A stretch of 64,000 nucleotides of DNA from Mycobacterium sp. URHB0044. GTDB taxonomy: Bacteria > Actinomycetota > Actinomycetes > Mycobacteriales > Mycobacteriaceae. The translations under genes were made by a program, and so were the position numbers. Positions 19,406-27,552 of this stretch are shown in pieces. The notes beneath the pieces are model-generated. The model did no database searches, was not told the DNA's origin, and worked only from the letters and a program-made list of their open reading frames with translations. The stretch is from positions 186,001 to 250,000 of the forward strand of contig NZ_JIAW01000007.1 of assembly GCF_000620625.1 (NCBI RefSeq). The letters run 5' to 3'. The first letter of the stretch is position 1. Each line of letters begins with the position of its first letter.

Positions 19406-20416
19406 ATGGCAGGTCCCAGGAAGTTGGTCATCGGTGCGAGCGGCTTCCTCGGCTCCCACGTCACGCGGCAACTCGCGCAGCGCGGCGACGACGTCCGCGT
19501 GTTGGTGCGCCCGACGAGTTCCACGCTGGCGCTCGAGGGCCTCGACTTGGACTACCACTACGGGGACGTCTTCGACGACGCCGCTTTGCGCGCGGCGATG
19601 GTCGGGGTCGACGACGTCTTCTACTGCGTCGTGGACACGCGGGCGTGGCTGCGCGACCCGGCGCCGCTGTTCCGCACGAACGTCGAAGGCCTGCAGCATG
19701 TCCTGGACGCGGCGGTCGAGGCGGATCTGCGGCGTTTCGTCTTCACCAGCACCATCGGGACGATCGGCATCCGTCACGACGGCACCCCCGCCACCGAGGC
19801 CGACACCATGAACTGGGCCGCCAAGGGTGGCGGCTACATCCAGTCCCGCGTGGAGGCCGAAAACCTCGTGCTGCGCTACGCGGCCGAGCAGGGACTGCCC
19901 GCCGTCGCGATGTGCGTCGGCAACACCTACGGGCCCGGCGACTACCAGCCGACACCCCACGGCGCACTGCTCGCGGCGGCCGCTGCGGGTCGGATGCCCG
20001 TCTACATCAAGGGGACGGCCAGCGAGGTGGTCGGCATCGAGGACGCCGCGGCCGCGCTGCTGCTGGCGGCCGAGAAGGGCCGCAACGGTGAGCGATACAT
20101 CATCTCCGAACGGTTCCTGTCGGCGCGCGAACTCTACGAGACCGCGGCCGCGGCGGGTGGTTCGAAACCGCCTCGCTTCGGCATACCGCTGGGACTGACC
20201 TATGCGCTGGGCTACGCCGGCGACGTCGCGGCCCGCGTGCTGCGCCGTGACATGGAGCTGTCCAGCCTCAGCGTGCGCCTGATGCACATCATGTCGCCGA
20301 TGGATCACGGCAAGGCCGAACGCGAATTGGGTTGGCAGCCCGAGCCGATCCACGACGCGATCCGCCGGGCGGCGCAGTGGTATCGCGAGCATCGGCGGGC
20401 ATCGAAGTTCGGCTAG
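19406..20416 (+). CDS. NAD(P)-dependent epimerase/dehydratase (extended SDR), paralogue 1
   Basis: A 336-residue Rossmann protein. The N-terminal KLVIGASGFLGSHV is the GxxGxxG nucleotide-binding motif. Its F at the usual tyrosine-motif site is followed by GGGYIQSRVEAENL, where the extended-SDR YxxxK appears as YIQSR, so the Lys is replaced by Arg. The fold is that of 3beta-HSD/dihydroflavonol-reductase-like proteins acting on hydroxy or keto groups of hydrophobic molecules. The start ATG at 19406 puts the Rossmann motif right at the N-terminus; the open frame extends further but only through the divergent LtrA gene. It is clearly paralogous to the protein at 30585–31571. Confidence 0.82.
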   Translation: MAGPRKLVIGASGFLGSHVTRQLAQRGDDVRVLVRPTSSTLALEGLDLDYHYGDVFDDAALRAAMVGVDDVFYCVVDTRAWLRDPAPLFRTNVEGLQHVLDAAVEADLRRFVFTSTIGTIGIRHDGTPATEADTMNWAAKGGGYIQSRVEAENLVLRYAAEQGLPAVAMCVGNTYGPGDYQPTPHGALLAAAAAGRMPVYIKGTASEVVGIEDAAAALLLAAEKGRNGERYIISERFLSARELYETAAAAGGSKPPRFGIPLGLTYALGYAGDVAARVLRRDMELSSLSVRLMHIMSPMDHGKAERELGWQPEPIHDAIRRAAQWYREHRRASKFG

Positions 20417-20430
20417 CGGTCAACCCCCCG

Positions 20431-20490
20431 CTCGAAACTGCTGTGAGATCGCTTCTGCGCGAGTTTTTGCGATCTCACAGCAGTCTCGAG
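20431..20490. terminator. Long near-perfect hairpin between epimerase and IspD-like gene
   Basis: A 16-bp perfect stem (ACTGCTGTGAGATCGC at 20437–20452 with its complement at 20469–20484), a 16-nt loop containing TTTTT, and an outer CTCGA/TCGAG pair one mismatch further out. It lies 14 nt after the epimerase stop. The stem could end transcription, but there is no T-run after it, so it may instead be a copy of a dispersed intergenic hairpin element. Confidence 0.5.
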
Positions 20491-20547
20491 TGACGATCGG
20501 CCGCCCCGCTCCCGAGGCACGTCGCCGCGGGGCGCTAGCGTGAGCGG

Positions 20548-21279
20548 ATGCGCGCAGTACCGGGAGCGGTTGGAGTGGTGCTGGCCGCGGGGATGGGTAC
20601 GCGCGTCGGCGCCGACGGCAACAAGGCGTATCTGCCGCTGGCCGGCCGCAGCATGGTGTCCTGGTCGGTGGAGGCGGTCGCACGCACACCCGAGATCGAC
20701 CGCACGGTGCTGGTGTACCGCCGCAGCGAGCACGCCATCGCCGAACGCATGCTCGGCACCGAATTGCCATGGGCCACGGTGGAACTCGTCGAAGGTGGCG
20801 AAACCAGGCACGATTCGGAACTCAACGTGCTGGAGTACCTGTCGGCGGCCATCGAATCGGGTGCCGTCGACGTGGTGCTGATCCATGACGCCGCGCGACC
20901 GTTGGCAGGGCCCGAGTTGATGCGCACTGCGCTGGCGACGGCGCGCGAGTTCGGCGGCGCAGTGCCGGCACTGCCCGCCGGTGACATGGTCCGGGCCGAC
21001 GCCGATGGCCGCGTCGCCTCACTGGGTGACGTCACGTTGATGCGGGTGCAGACGCCCCAGGCGTTCCGGGCGCTGCCGCTGCTAGCCGCGTACCGGGCGG
21101 CGGGCGAGGAATGCTTCCAAGGCACCGACACGTCGTCGTGCATTCAGCGGTTCAGCGACATCGAGGTGCACGTGTTCCCTGGCACCGCAACGAATTTGAA
21201 GGTCACGTTCGCCGATGACGTGACGGTGGCGGCGCACCTTCTGCGCGAACGGGTCAGCCCGGACGGTGCGCAGCCCTGA
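20548..21279 (+). CDS. IspD-like nucleotidyltransferase, paralogue 1
   Basis: A 243-residue protein of the GT-A-like nucleotidyltransferase fold. The N-terminal GVVLAAGMGTRVGADGNKAYLPLAGRSM carries the IspD glycine-rich loop and a Lys in the expected place. IHDAARPLAGPELM and a C-terminal NLKVTFADDVTVA, close to the canonical NIKVTxPxDL, are family landmarks. IspD makes CDP-methylerythritol in the MEP pathway. In mycobacteria the housekeeping ispD normally lies next to ispF, which is absent here, so this is probably a paralogue with another or redundant role. It overlaps the convergent gene by 26 nt. Confidence 0.75.
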   Translation: MRAVPGAVGVVLAAGMGTRVGADGNKAYLPLAGRSMVSWSVEAVARTPEIDRTVLVYRRSEHAIAERMLGTELPWATVELVEGGETRHDSELNVLEYLSAAIESGAVDVVLIHDAARPLAGPELMRTALATAREFGGAVPALPAGDMVRADADGRVASLGDVTLMRVQTPQAFRALPLLAAYRAAGEECFQGTDTSSCIQRFSDIEVHVFPGTATNLKVTFADDVTVAAHLLRERVSPDGAQP

Positions 21280-21913
21280 TCGCCTCGAGGAGGTCGACGT
21301 CGGCGGGCAACTCGGCCGCGAAGCCGTCGGCGTCACCGTCCACCGTGGCGATCGGCACGTCGGGCCACTCCATGTCGCCGATGATCGACTCGGCGAGGAC
21401 CGAACGCTCGTAACCGCGGGGGTACTGGACCGTCCGCAGCGTGGTCCGATCGACGGTGCCGATCACGGCGCCGCGGTCGTCTACCGCCTTGACGGTGTCA
21501 GTCATGGGCAGGACCGGTACGACGACCGGGTGACCGGAGCGCAGCGCGGCGATCACCCTGTCCGTCACGTCCGCAGGCGCGAGTGGATGCCGGTGATCGT
21601 GCACCAGCACGTGCGACGCCGAAGGGCGTTCGCGCCCAACGTATTCGATGCCACTTGCCAGGCACTGACGGCGCGTACCCGGTGCGCCGGATGCGAGCAC
21701 TGGGACCCCGGACAAGCCCGCGGCGTCCAGGCAGGCGCGGACGTCGGCCATCAGCGGGTCGGCGGCGACGACGATGACCGACGCCTGCGGGACGCGGTTC
21801 GGTCCGATCAGGGCACCGACGACGCGCACCAGCGCCGCCTCCCCCGCCACCTGCGCCAGCACCGCCGCGGCAGGCACGTCCGCCGGCAGCGGCACGATCG
21901 CGACGACGTCCAT
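21254..21913 (-). CDS. IspD-like protein, divergent paralogue 2
   Basis: A 219-residue protein with the same overall pattern as IspD: a DPLMADVRACLDAAG helix, HVLVHDHRHPLAPADVTDRV in place of the DAARP loop, VLPMTDTVKAVDD resembling the IspD PxxDTxK strand, and a C-terminal acidic ADVDLLEAIR. The N-terminus (MDVVAIVPLPADVPAAAV) lacks the glycine-rich nucleotide loop, so cytidylyltransferase activity is doubtful. Its start overlaps the stop of the patatin gene (ATGA), suggesting translation coupled to it. Its 3' end overlaps the convergent paralogue. Confidence 0.6.
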   Translation of the reverse strand: MDVVAIVPLPADVPAAAVLAQVAGEAALVRVVGALIGPNRVPQASVIVVAADPLMADVRACLDAAGLSGVPVLASGAPGTRRQCLASGIEYVGRERPSASHVLVHDHRHPLAPADVTDRVIAALRSGHPVVVPVLPMTDTVKAVDDRGAVIGTVDRTTLRTVQYPRGYERSVLAESIIGDMEWPDVPIATVDGDADGFAAELPADVDLLEAIRAAHRPG

Positions 21914-22917
21914 CAGCGGAACCTGCGCAGATATGCCGACCAGTTCCAGCTGGCGAGGAACCGTTCGGCGGCCGAGTAACCGTTGGCGTAGAGCGCCTCG
22001 ACTTCGTCGTCGGTGATGTCGAAGTCGAGGAAGCCGACGTCGGTCGAATCAACCCGGATCGCGCGCGCACTCACCCACGGCTGGTTCAAGTACGCCTGAT
22101 CACGCCCGACCAAAACCGTCGTGATCACGTCCTCCAACAGATGCGGCGGTCCGAGCAGACGCAACGCCCCGAGCGCGGGGATCACCTTGTCGTTGCCGTC
22201 CGGCAGATTCGGCAGCACCGTGACACCGAAACTCGGCCACCGCGGCGCCTCCCCGTCGGTGCGGTCGAGCGAGTCGAGCGGGAAGTTCGACAACAGGCCG
22301 CCGTCGACCAACGTCGAGGCACGGCCGGTGGCGCTGGTCAGCGTGACGGGGCGGAAGAAGAACGGGATGGACATCGAGGCGCGGACGGCGTCGGCGACGA
22401 GCTGCTCGTCCGGATCCAGCCCGTAGACCCGCCGATAGTCCCACGGCAACCGCACCTGCTGGCCCGTGGTGACGTCGGCGACGGTGACCACCAGGCGGTA
22501 GCGCTGCTCTTCGGGCAACGTGTCGTCGTGCAGAGCGAGATCCCCGAACGTCGTCACGCCGAGGTCGCGCAGCTGGCCGCGCACCCAGTCGTGGGCGTAG
22601 TCCCCCTTGTAGATGCCGGAACCGCGGGCCACCGCCAGCGACGGTCCCAACAGCGGCACCCGCTCCACCGGGCCAGGATCGAGGAACTTCCGGTAATCCA
22701 GCTGCAGCGCAAGCTCTTTCACCTGGGAGCCCGTCATCTCGCCGGTCTGAGCGGCGGCCGCGACGACCGCCCCGACGATCGATCCGGCCGACGTGCCCGA
22801 CACCCGCTGCGGCGTATATCCGGCGTCCATCAGCGCAACCACTGCGCCCACCAGACCGACGCCCTTCACACCGCCGCCGGATAGGACGAGGTCGGCGCGC
22901 TTCAACGAAGGTGGCAT
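21913..22917 (-). CDS. Patatin-like phospholipase
   Basis: A 334-residue predicted Ser–Asp dyad lipid hydrolase. The oxyanion loop is LVLSGGGVKGVGLVGA (residues ~10–25), the nucleophile elbow GTSAGS holds the Ser (~residue 43), and the catalytic Asp is in VDGGLLSNFPLD. No signal peptide is evident, so it should act in the cytoplasm or at the inner membrane face. The next gene on the same strand overlaps by ATGA. Natural substrates of such proteins in mycobacteria are usually unknown. Confidence 0.9.
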   Translation of the reverse strand: MPPSLKRADLVLSGGGVKGVGLVGAVVALMDAGYTPQRVSGTSAGSIVGAVVAAAAQTGEMTGSQVKELALQLDYRKFLDPGPVERVPLLGPSLAVARGSGIYKGDYAHDWVRGQLRDLGVTTFGDLALHDDTLPEEQRYRLVVTVADVTTGQQVRLPWDYRRVYGLDPDEQLVADAVRASMSIPFFFRPVTLTSATGRASTLVDGGLLSNFPLDSLDRTDGEAPRWPSFGVTVLPNLPDGNDKVIPALGALRLLGPPHLLEDVITTVLVGRDQAYLNQPWVSARAIRVDSTDVGFLDFDITDDEVEALYANGYSAAERFLASWNWSAYLRRFR

Positions 22918-22960
22918 GGTGCGATTCTGGACCAGTGCCCCGACGGGGCCGACGCCGGTG

Positions 22961-23656
22961 CTACACCGGGTCGAACGCGGAGATGAGCCAAGCGCCGTTC
23001 GTCTTGGTGAGACCGACCTTCACGCTGCTCGCGGTGAACGAGCCGTTGGGGTTTTCCTTGCTGGTGGTGTTCTGGTTGATGAACAGCAACACGACCGCAG
23101 AGTCCGGCTTCAACTCGGCGACGCCGGCCTGAGCGACGGTGGCGGACGTCTTCACGGCCTTGTCCTTGGCCGCGGGCGTCACGATGTCGTGGGTGAACTG
23201 GGTGTAGTAGTTCAGGAAGTCACCGGTCAGATGCGTCTTCGCGGACGCGAAGTCTTTGTCCAGGGAGTCCGGTGAGTACGACAGCAGAGCGATCGTCCCG
23301 TCGGTCGCCGCCTTGATCGTGGAGGCGGCGACGGCGTCGTTGGTCTGCTGGTCGGGGCGGAACTGAGCCAGATACGCCCACGTCGCAAACCCGGCCGAGC
23401 CGAGCAGCACCGCGGCGAGCACGATCGGCACCAGCCAGCGCTTGAGCCCCCGGCGATCCGCACCGGACTGCTCGTCGGAGGCGGTGTCGTCCTCGGACGT
23501 CTCGTCGGCGACCTCGTCGGCCTCGGTCGCGGAGTCGGTCTCGTCCGCCTCGGTCGCTGAGTCCGCCTCGGTCGCGGAGTCTGCCTCGTCGGCCTCTTTT
23601 GCCTCGTCGGCGATGACGGCCGTGTCGACCACGTCGTCCTTGTCGTCTGCGGTCAC
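22961..23656 (-). CDS. Mce-associated membrane protein (Mas-type), gene 2 of pair
   Basis: A 231-residue protein from GTG 23656, which overlaps the stop of the upstream Mas gene (GTGA). An acidic, Ala/Thr-rich cytoplasmic N-terminus with a repeated DSATEA motif (residues ~25–45) precedes one transmembrane helix (LVPIVLAAVLLGSAGFATWAYL). The external domain (TIALLSYSPDSLDKDFASAKTHLTGDFLNYY…) matches proteins encoded beside mce operons, such as Rv3492c. These are thought to stabilise or assist Mce transporters. Here the mce operon lies 13 kb away, but both share the same candidate operator. Confidence 0.85.
   Translation of the reverse strand: MTADDKDDVVDTAVIADEAKEADEADSATEADSATEADETDSATEADEVADETSEDDTASDEQSGADRRGLKRWLVPIVLAAVLLGSAGFATWAYLAQFRPDQQTNDAVAASTIKAATDGTIALLSYSPDSLDKDFASAKTHLTGDFLNYYTQFTHDIVTPAAKDKAVKTSATVAQAGVAELKPDSAVVLLFINQNTTSKENPNGSFTASSVKVGLTKTNGAWLISAFDPV
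23520..23582 (-). repeat. 18-bp in-frame repeats encoding DSATEA, three copies
   Basis: Three near-identical 18-nt units (23520–23537, 23547–23564, 23565–23582), with a 9-nt insertion between the first two, inside the acidic cytoplasmic tail of the Mas protein. Length variation between strains would be expected. Confidence 0.75.
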
Positions 23657-24627
23657 GGCACGAACTCGACTTTCCCCAGCTTGAGTTGCCCACCGTCGCG
23701 GGCCAGATCGACGCGCAGCCGCCACGATCTCGGCTCCTGCTCCTTGCTTGCAGCATTCGACACGTTGGTGGTGACCGCGACCAGCACGGTGGCGGTGTCC
23801 TTGGTCATGGTCTGCACGGCGGTGCTGTTGACGGTGGCCTGGGTGGTCACCTTCGACTGCTTGGCCACGCCGATGAATTCGTCGGCCTGACCTTCGAAGT
23901 CCTTCTTGAAGTCACCGGTCGTGTTCTCCAGGATGCGCTTGACGTTGTCCTCGGCGTGGTTGAAGTCCAGCGACATCAACGTCACGACGCCCTGGCGGGC
24001 TGCGGCCGCGAACTCCGCCGAGCGCTGTTGTTCGGCGGCGACCTGTTGGTGATGCCAGACCATCCATCCGCCAAGGCCGAGCAGACCGAGCGAGAGGATC
24101 ACTACGAGTGCAGCGGCAACGGCCTTGACGCCGATCCGGGGCATCTTGAGTCGGCGGCGTTTGGGCTTCGCCGCGATGGCTTCGTCGATGTCTTCCGCGT
24201 CTTCGTCGGCTTCGGCATCGATGTCTTCGGCGGCTTCGTCGACGTCGGTGTCGGACTCGGCTTCCACCTCGGAATCGGAGGCCGGAGGCTCGTCGAGCTC
24301 GACGCTCGCGGTCTCCGCGGTGTCGGCGGGCGCGGCGTCGGCGATCGCCTCATCGTCGATCGCGTCATCGGCCGGCGCGTGCGCCGTCATGGCGCCGTTG
24401 GAGGCACTGCCCGTCGAGACCGCCGCAGCGGCCGCCTGCCTGCGCAGCCGGATGGCTCGCGCGCGGGCGCGTGCAGCGGCGGCCATGGCCTCCGCTTCGG
24501 CGGCCTCCGCCTCGGCCTCGTCCGCGAGCGCGAGAGCGTCGTCTGGGCTGGTCGCCTCGTCGGGGTCCTTCGGATGATCCTTGGCGTCGCCGTTGAGCAC
24601 CGACGAGGTTCGCTTGCGTGGCGGCAT
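23653..24627 (-). CDS. Mce-associated membrane protein (Mas-type), gene 1 of pair
   Basis: A 324-residue protein. A long disordered N-terminus rich in Ala, Glu and Asp, with Arg-rich patches (AMAAAARARARAIRLRRQAAA), is followed by one membrane helix (AAALVVILSLGLLGLGGWMVW, residues ~180–200) and an external domain (GVVTLMSLDFNHAEDNVKRILENTTGDFKKDFEGQADEF) typical of Mce-associated proteins (Rv3493c type). A strong AGGAGGT lies 6–7 nt before the ATG at 24627; an upstream ATG 11 codons earlier lacks this. An operator-like palindrome sits about 40 nt upstream. Confidence 0.86.
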   Translation of the reverse strand: MPPRKRTSSVLNGDAKDHPKDPDEATSPDDALALADEAEAEAAEAEAMAAAARARARAIRLRRQAAAAAVSTGSASNGAMTAHAPADDAIDDEAIADAAPADTAETASVELDEPPASDSEVEAESDTDVDEAAEDIDAEADEDAEDIDEAIAAKPKRRRLKMPRIGVKAVAAALVVILSLGLLGLGGWMVWHHQQVAAEQQRSAEFAAAARQGVVTLMSLDFNHAEDNVKRILENTTGDFKKDFEGQADEFIGVAKQSKVTTQATVNSTAVQTMTKDTATVLVAVTTNVSNAASKEQEPRSWRLRVDLARDGGQLKLGKVEFVP

Positions 24628-24665
24628 GCGACCTCCTGTCCTTATCCGTGGAACTTGCAAACAAT

Positions 24666-24680
24666 GAGAATGACGTTTTC
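24666..24680. promoter_or_regulatory. GAGAAT-N3-ATTCTC operator, site 1 (degenerate)
   Basis: Reads GAGAAT-GAC-GTTTTC: first half-site perfect, second with two changes. About 40 nt upstream of the Mas gene start at 24627. Part of the ten-site family described in the findings. Confidence 0.55.
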
Positions 24681-24774
24681 AATTTTCGCTATCGCCCCGA
24701 CGATACCCCATCCGCAAACGGGCCAAGTCTGGTCGATTTCCTGCGGAAATGCTGTTATCACGCTGTGCGCACGC

Positions 24775-26223
24775 TCAGCGCAGTCGATCCTTCACGACCT
24801 TGCCGGTGGCGTTCGTAGGCAGCTCGTCGAGGAACTGTACATACCGAGGCACCTTGAAACCCGCCATTCGCTGCCGACTCCAGTCGATCAGCGCAGCGGC
24901 GTCTGGCGCATCGGCCGCCGAGCGGAGAACCACGAACGCCTTGCCGACCTCTCCCAGGCGTTCGTCGGGCACCCCGATCACCGCCGCCTGAGCGATCGCC
25001 GGATGCTCCAACAGGAAGTCCTCGATCTCGGCCGGATAGGCGTTGAAGCCGCCGACGATGAACATGTCCTTCTTGCGCCCCACGATGCGCAGCCTGCCCG
25101 CATCGGTCAGCTCGCCGAGGTCACCGGTATGCAGCCAGCCGTCGGCGTCGATGGCCTCCGCCGTGGCCACCGGATCGTCGAGATAGCCCTGCATGACGCT
25201 GTAGCCGCGGACGAGCACCTCACCGTCCTCGGCGACGCGAACCTCCACGCCGTCGCACGGCACTCCGACCGTGGTGGCGATGTCGTCGAACGAGTCGCCC
25301 GGTCGGGACAACGTGGCGGTACCGCACTCCGTCAGGCCGTAGCCGGTGTTGACCGTCTTGAACGGCAGCTCGTCGTGCACCCGGCGAATCAGTTCGACCG
25401 GGATGTCGGAGGCGCCGGTGACGCCGGCACGCAGCGTGGCCAGCTTGTGCTTGTCCCGCACCGCCAGCAGAGAGTGATACAGCGTGGGCGGTCCCGGCAG
25501 CATCGTGACGCGTTCTGCCTCGATGAGGTCGACGACGGACTCCACGTCGAACACCGGCACGGGGAGGATCGTGGCTCCGCGGATCAACGACGCGATGCAG
25601 CCCGCCTTGTAGCCGAAGGTGTGGAAGAACGGGTTGACGATGAGGTAGCGGTCGCCTTCACGCAGATCGTTGAGGTCGCCCCACTCCTCGTACAGCCGCA
25701 GCGTCTGCAGGTGATTCATCATCACGCCCTTGGGCCGCCCGGTGGTGCCCGACGTGTAGATGATGTCGGCGATGTCCTCGCCGTCGAGCGGGGATTCGAA
25801 CGGCTCGCCGCTGCCCAGGAAGTCCGACTTCACGTCGATGACGGGCACGCCGGGCGGTGCGGTGTAATCGCCACCGAGGAAACCACTTTGGACGAGGACC
25901 GCCTTGGCGCCGCTGCGGCCGATGACGTCGGCCGCCTCCTCGGGCTTGAACCGGGTGTTGACGGGCACCAGCACTCCGCCGGCGGTGACGAGTCCGAACG
26001 CGGCGATGATCCACTCGGCGGAGTTGGGCGCCCAGACCGCAACGCGGTCACCCCTGTCGATGCCCAATGCGCGGAAGGCGCCCGCCGCCCGCCGCACCCG
26101 GTCGGTGAGCTCGGTGAAGGTGAGGCGCAGCGGACCGTCGACGATCGCCTCGGCGTCGCCGAACCGGTCCGCTGCGCTCAGGACCATCTCGGGGATGGAC
26201 CGCCAACGCGGTTGGTAGGTCAC
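24775..26223 (-). CDS. Acyl-CoA synthetase (FadD3-like AMP-forming ligase)
   Basis: A 482-residue adenylate-forming enzyme that would activate a carboxylic acid to its CoA thioester through an acyl-AMP. The P-loop is YTSGTTGRPKG (~residue 160); NTGYGLTECG is the A5 motif, DGWLHTGDLG the A7 motif with its Asp, and the C-terminal NATGKVVKDRLR carries the catalytic Lys. Length and motifs (NPFFHTFGYKAG, LPGPPTLYHSLL) resemble M. tuberculosis FadD3, the CoA ligase for the steroid-ring acid HIP. That closeness is a pattern judgement and the substrate is unknown. GTG start at 26223 overlaps the stop of the amidohydrolase gene, so the two are coupled. Confidence 0.87.
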   Translation of the reverse strand: MTYQPRWRSIPEMVLSAADRFGDAEAIVDGPLRLTFTELTDRVRRAAGAFRALGIDRGDRVAVWAPNSAEWIIAAFGLVTAGGVLVPVNTRFKPEEAADVIGRSGAKAVLVQSGFLGGDYTAPPGVPVIDVKSDFLGSGEPFESPLDGEDIADIIYTSGTTGRPKGVMMNHLQTLRLYEEWGDLNDLREGDRYLIVNPFFHTFGYKAGCIASLIRGATILPVPVFDVESVVDLIEAERVTMLPGPPTLYHSLLAVRDKHKLATLRAGVTGASDIPVELIRRVHDELPFKTVNTGYGLTECGTATLSRPGDSFDDIATTVGVPCDGVEVRVAEDGEVLVRGYSVMQGYLDDPVATAEAIDADGWLHTGDLGELTDAGRLRIVGRKKDMFIVGGFNAYPAEIEDFLLEHPAIAQAAVIGVPDERLGEVGKAFVVLRSAADAPDAAALIDWSRQRMAGFKVPRYVQFLDELPTNATGKVVKDRLR

Positions 26224-27410
26224 ACCGTGACGAGGCGACTCAGGTTGCCGCCCATGATCTTTGCCTGATCCTCGAGCGAGAGATGCTCGAGTGCGGTCAC
26301 GTAGTGCGTCGGCTCCCCCAGCCCTTCGGGATGCGGGTAGTCGGAGCCGTAGAGCACGCGGTCCACGCCGATCAGATTGATCAGGTCGTCGATGCCCTCT
26401 TCATAGAACGGGCTGACGTGGATGCGGTTCTTGATCTCGTCCATCGGGTTGGCCGGGAAGGCTTCTGGCGCCTTCTTCCAGACCTCTTCCATGTTGTCCA
26501 GCAGCGGGAACATCCACTTCGACCCGGCCTCGATGACGGCCACCTTCAGCGTCGGGAACCGGAACAGCGCGCCGTGAATCACCCAGGAGGCCACCGCATC
26601 TTGCACGGGACGCCACTCGTTGAGGATGTTCATCGCGTTGGTCTGGAAGGGCAGCATCTCCTGAGCGGCGCCGTCCCACTCGGACGTGTAGCGGGAGTAG
26701 CCGCTGTCGCTGGAGTGCATGGCGACCAGCACGTCGTATTCGACGCACTTCTGCCAGAACGGATCGAACTCGGGCAGCGCGAACGACCGCGGTCCGCGGA
26801 ACCCGGGGACCGGAGCGGGCCGGATGAGGATGGCCCTGGCGCCGCGCTTGACGGCCCACTCGAGCTCCTCGATCGCCTTCTCGACGATGGGCAGCGTGAT
26901 CACCGGGGTGGTGAAGATGCGGTTCTGGTAGTTGAAGCCCCAGACGTCGTCGAGCCACTCGTTGAGGGCGTGCACGATGACGTGGATGGCGACCGGATCG
27001 TCGCGCAGCCGCTCCTCGACCAGGCTGGCCAGGGTCGGGAACATCAGCGTGCGGTCAAGACCCAGCTCGTTCATCAGCTCCAGACGCGGCGCGGGCTCGA
27101 AGAACGCCGGGATCGCGCGCATGGGCTCGCCGAACAGTTCCCGCTTGCTCTTGCCGTCCGGGTTGCCGTACTTGAAGTACTCCTCCCACGCGCCGGGCTT
27201 CGCGACCACCGAGAACGTGGGGTTGGGGATGTAGTTGCTGATCTGGCCGCGCAGCGCAATCTTGGTGCGGCCGTTGACCTGGACGTACTGGACGATGTCC
27301 TTGTACTCCGTGGGCAGGTACTTAGTCAGCGCCTCTTCAGGCTCGTACAGGTGGTTGTCCGCGTCGAACAGCGGAAACGGGATGTCGACCCTCGTCGAAA
27401 TCTGGCCCAT
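26220..27410 (-). CDS. Amidohydrolase-2 family protein, paralogue A
   Basis: A 396-residue TIM-barrel protein of the ACMSD/amidohydrolase-2 group, which contains metal-dependent hydrolases and non-oxidative decarboxylases. The N-terminal PLFDADNHLYEP matches the DxDxH/DxxxH metal-site strand with one His visible; HSSDSGYSRY and GSDYPHPEGLGEPTHY are the later barrel strands with the conserved Asp. It is one of three paralogues in this window. It is the first gene of an operon with the FadD3-like ligase, with a perfect palindrome upstream. The reaction is not predictable; hydrolysis or decarboxylation of a CoA- or ring-acid intermediate fits the context. Confidence 0.82.
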   Translation of the reverse strand: MGQISTRVDIPFPLFDADNHLYEPEEALTKYLPTEYKDIVQYVQVNGRTKIALRGQISNYIPNPTFSVVAKPGAWEEYFKYGNPDGKSKRELFGEPMRAIPAFFEPAPRLELMNELGLDRTLMFPTLASLVEERLRDDPVAIHVIVHALNEWLDDVWGFNYQNRIFTTPVITLPIVEKAIEELEWAVKRGARAILIRPAPVPGFRGPRSFALPEFDPFWQKCVEYDVLVAMHSSDSGYSRYTSEWDGAAQEMLPFQTNAMNILNEWRPVQDAVASWVIHGALFRFPTLKVAVIEAGSKWMFPLLDNMEEVWKKAPEAFPANPMDEIKNRIHVSPFYEEGIDDLINLIGVDRVLYGSDYPHPEGLGEPTHYVTALEHLSLEDQAKIMGGNLSRLVTV

Positions 27411-27432
27411 GAAACACTCCTTTTCCTATTGA

Positions 27433-27447
27433 GAGAATCATATTCTC
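27433..27447. promoter_or_regulatory. GAGAAT-N3-ATTCTC operator, site 2 (perfect)
   Basis: Perfect palindrome GAGAAT-CAT-ATTCTC, 22 nt upstream of the amidohydrolase start at 27410, close enough to overlap the promoter or transcription start of the amidohydrolase–FadD operon. Confidence 0.7.
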
Positions 27448-27480
27448 ACGAACGTTAAGTGGCAATCCGTTGCCTGGGCT

Positions 27481-27552
27481 CACGTTGAGATGTCCTGGCG
27501 GACTCACGTTGAAATGTCCTGGCGGACTCACGTTGAAATGTCCTGGCGGACG
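27481..27552 (-). repeat. Three tandem 24-bp copies of the fadD 3' end including its stop codon
   Basis: Period of exactly 24 bp with copies starting at 27481, 27505 and 27529. On the minus strand each unit reads as the codons VRQDIST followed by TGA. The last unit in reading direction differs by one base (GAGATG instead of GAAATG on the plus strand). The working gene stops at the first TGA, so the other two units are untranslated. Confidence 0.9.

Noticed and set aside
27481..27552. CRISPR-like repeat
   Set aside because: Units are contiguous 24-bp direct repeats without spacers and correspond to the end of a coding gene.
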